From the NCBI GenBank assembly GCA_025765615.1, contig JAIVFJ010000068.1:1-64000 (forward strand): DNA of 64,000 nt. Reading direction: 5' to 3'. Of this stretch, positions 61,701-64,000 are shown in pieces. Made by a program: the position numbers and the translations under genes. Every line of letters starts with the position of its first letter. Position 1 is the first letter of the stretch. The notes under the pieces are model-generated. The model was not told where the DNA came from. It did not search any database and worked only from the letters and a program-made list of their open reading frames with translations. The stretch comes from Zopfochytrium polystomum. Taxonomy: Eukaryota; Chytridiomycota; Chytridiomycetes; Chytridiales; Chytridiaceae.

Positions 61701-64000
61701 ACATGCCCGTCTTGCCTGTTGAGATGTACCTTGCTCCGCCGTCACGAGCTGGAGCACGATTGCGGAACTGACCATGTTTGCAATCGAATTTGCGACTTTT
61801 CTGATGAGCATGACGGTGACAGTCCCTTCCGCTGTGGGTTAAGGTCCGTGCCTCATCATGCCGATTTTTGTGGGGGGGAAATTTGACGACTTACAATGTA
61901 GGGCTGGGCACCAAGGTCATCACTTTTGTGATGTTAAGTTGCACAGATGCGGCGTGGTTTGCCCATTTTCGCATCACCAAGGTTGCGGAGGAAGCTGCAC
62001 AAAGGTACATAGACCCGAGATCAACTCGAATTATACTTCGATTTTGACGATTCTTGGTCAAGCCGGCGAAACACGAAGAAAGCGACCACAGATGCGATTC
62101 CGCCATTCATCAGTGTGGACAGGTTTGCATCTTTAGATCAGGTTACCGAGGGATTCTGACAAGCCTTCCACTTTCAGCCATGTTCTCTCCAAGAGGTCCG
62201 AACGAAAACCGGCAAAATCTCGTGCACGGAGCTGTGCACTCTTCCAATGTACGACGGGACTGCTTGCCCTCTTGCGCTCACTGAAAACTATCATAGGGAA
62301 ACCGAGCATCAACACCACCGTTGTGCGAACATTTCCTGTCCCATGACCTGCGCTCTTTGCAACAGGCGCTGCGATACTGCGGATCACTTTCACGCGCTGT
62401 CAGCGAACGCGCTTCACTTATGCGGGTGATGGGCTCGACATTGAGCGAAATTTACCACTAACTGGGTTTCCATCCAAGGCTGGAACATAGCTGCCCCGAA
62501 CAGTGCGAAGATGACGGAGTTTGCGAAGTACTGTAGTGCCAAACCTGTCTCCCTTCGCTGATTTTTTCCCCTTCCTTAGATCCAAATCCAACCGCAAGCT
62601 GTCGAGTCCACTTACACAGGAAGCTTTGGATCATTCCAATACACAAAGGTAAACTAACACGATTCTCTTTTTCGCACAGTGAACTGAAGCGTCGTCTTAG
62701 TATTCACAAGTCAGCCGGAAATTGAAATGCGCAAAAATAATTTTACCTGGCGAGTTGACTCACGAAGGACGACACACCCATTCCACTGCCGACACGCAGT
62801 TTCACTATTGTACGGCTCAGTGCCCAAGCTGCGATTATTTCTGTACACTGCCGTTTGATCATTCCCAGAGCGAGCATGACACTTCCCACGGGAATATGGG
62901 TACACATTTCAACGCTCTTCCACACCGTCGTCCCTGACAGTACTTGCACAGAAAACACGAAGTGGGCTGTTGAAAGTGATGTGCAGCTGCAAGGCCACAA
63001 GTTTGCAGGAGGAGACGGAGGAGCTCCGATGCTTTGCAACCTGGTTTGCGGTCAGCTCGGACGCCATGTCCACTTTGATTACTGCCGTCCGGGAATGTGC
63101 GAGGGCCACGCCGAGGTCAAGCACCTCCAAACGAGAATTGAGCCCGAACCGAATCGCGACAAGGACATGATATCTCACTCAATGTTTTGGAAGCGATTGG
63201 GATTCCGCGACCCCTACCCAAGAGACCAACAGAACGAATTCATGCTCTGCGATGCGGCGTGCGGCGGAGACGACCATGGCGAAGACAAAAACGGTACTGC
63301 GTCCTTCTGCACGCAGCCGTTGTTCCACGAGCCAGCCATGGCGCTGCCTCCTACCTCAACGGGGTACTTATCTATGGACGGCCACATATTCAACTGCAGG
63401 AACCCTGCCGTCTCGAAGACAGCGTATCACATGTAAGCTTACCTTGTTTTGAAATTACTATTGTCATAACATTGTTACGCCGTTTTTCTCTTCAGCCTTT
63501 TTGTTTTGGACAGAAGCGGGTCTATGGGCAGCCAGGACTGCCTGCCCGACCCAAGCCCTGTCCAACGAAAGATTGCACAGAGCCACCAAAACCGTTTGGG
63601 AGCCGTCTACTCATCCTGTTATTCCTTCTGGAAAGCTCGCGAGGCGATGTCCAAACAGATTCGCCACGACGCGTACTCTGTAATATTGTTCAATGAGTCT
63701 CCTCAAGTTGTAGTGGAGAACGATTTTACTTCTACGGCCGACCAGCTGCTCGACCGGATAATTCCGTACACAGCGAGCGGCGGCACCAGCTTCCAGAAAG
63801 CTGCGCAGCTGTCCACTCAAATTTTGAACCGAAACATGACTGGCGATCGGTACATATTCATTTGTTCCGTTGCGCAGCTTTAACCCCATTCGGCAGGGAA
63901 TTTGTTTTGGTACTCTTGTCAGACGGGGAAGACCTATTGCCGCACCAAGAAACCTATGATCTATGCAGGATCGGAGCGCCGCTTGGGTAATAAAAGAGCT
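55703..64000 (+). CDS. Very large GTPase / propeller-like / Cys-His repeat / VWA protein (3' end beyond window)
   Basis: At least 2,200 residues from 31 exons, the last running off the window; all 30 junctions keep phase. Exon 1 is 55703-55721 and exon 2 is 55877-56434; from intron 2 on, introns are only about 35-65 bases. In order: an acidic N-terminus; a helical region (56494-58748); a beta-propeller-like stretch (58795-59775; HKLVAVVGANMK, CILDNLGKVRMFSLV); and a G domain with P-loop GEQSVGKSY (split between 60383-60415 and 60467-60732), TTEGVWMS, LDFEGVHS and VVKDV. A helical segment follows. Then comes a Cys/His-rich region (about 61690-63300; CGATCPSCLLRC, HRCGVVCPFSHH, CPSCDYFCTLPFDH). 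Last is a VWA domain with a complete MIDAS: DRSGS, SGGTS and LLSDGED. The G domain resembles GBP-like large GTPases. The combination is not one I can name; function unknown. Confidence 0.85.
59315..59326 (+). other. 12-nucleotide microexon of the large GTPase/VWA gene
   Basis: Twelve bases (TCAGCAAATGAG) lie between a TTTCCAG acceptor and a GTTAGC donor. Including them keeps the frame from ...FSLVA through QQM into RPASVILP in exon 59378-59775. Skipping the microexon also keeps phase, so alternative inclusion of four residues is possible. Confidence 0.7.

Overview
The window is nuclear DNA from a eukaryote with GC-rich, intron-containing genes. Canonical GT-AG introns, GC-rich exons, intergenic homopolymers and microsatellites, and the gene set (eIF3i/TIF34, SAM carrier PET8, V-ATPase subunit D, Fes1-type Hsp70 exchange factor) fit a fungus. 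A CatSper-type channel, a presenilin, a site-2 protease and an M13 peptidase point to an early-diverging zoosporic (chytrid-like) fungus rather than a yeast or mushroom. That placement is inference. No rRNA, CRISPR or prokaryotic feature was seen.

Layout: CatSper-like cation channel (+, 1433-3483); presenilin with an N-terminal MYND zinc finger (-, 7567-4966); tandem two-domain SDR (+, 8763-10968); M13 zinc metallopeptidase (+, 11616-15769); eIF3i (-, 18135-16211) head to head with the mitochondrial SAM carrier (+, 18235-20412); F-box/LamG-like protein (+, 20901-22501); V-ATPase subunit D (-, 24647-22642); CAMK-type kinase with a poly-Gln tail (+, 26123-29299); ASNSD1-like glutaminase/asparagine synthetase (+, 29719-32424); an unidentified damaged gene (about 32.7-33.5 kb); a three-TM low-complexity protein (-, 36175-34067); an unrecognised nuclear-like protein (+, 37075-40651); a tiny membrane protein (-, 41624-40731) divergent from a site-2 protease (+, 41869-45114); a SINE-like element (about 46.35-46.62 kb); Fes1-like exchange factor (-, 48522-46973); class 3 lipase (-, 51830-49464); SUZ-domain protein (-, 54826-52433); and a very large multi-domain GTPase/Cys-His/VWA gene (+, 55703 to beyond 64000).

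The genes are mostly unrelated housekeeping and signalling genes with no operon logic. The nearest to shared themes are intramembrane proteolysis (presenilin, S2P) and membrane or organelle transport. For most genes I joined exons by hand, and the reading phase is conserved across almost every junction. The exceptions are single-base breaks, most of them at homopolymers, which look like sequence errors. The most unusual items are the MYND-presenilin fusion, the roughly 31-exon GTPase/propeller/zinc/VWA gene with uniformly tiny introns, a 6-nt microexon, and introns whose 3' pyrimidine tract is a long C homopolymer (up to C36).
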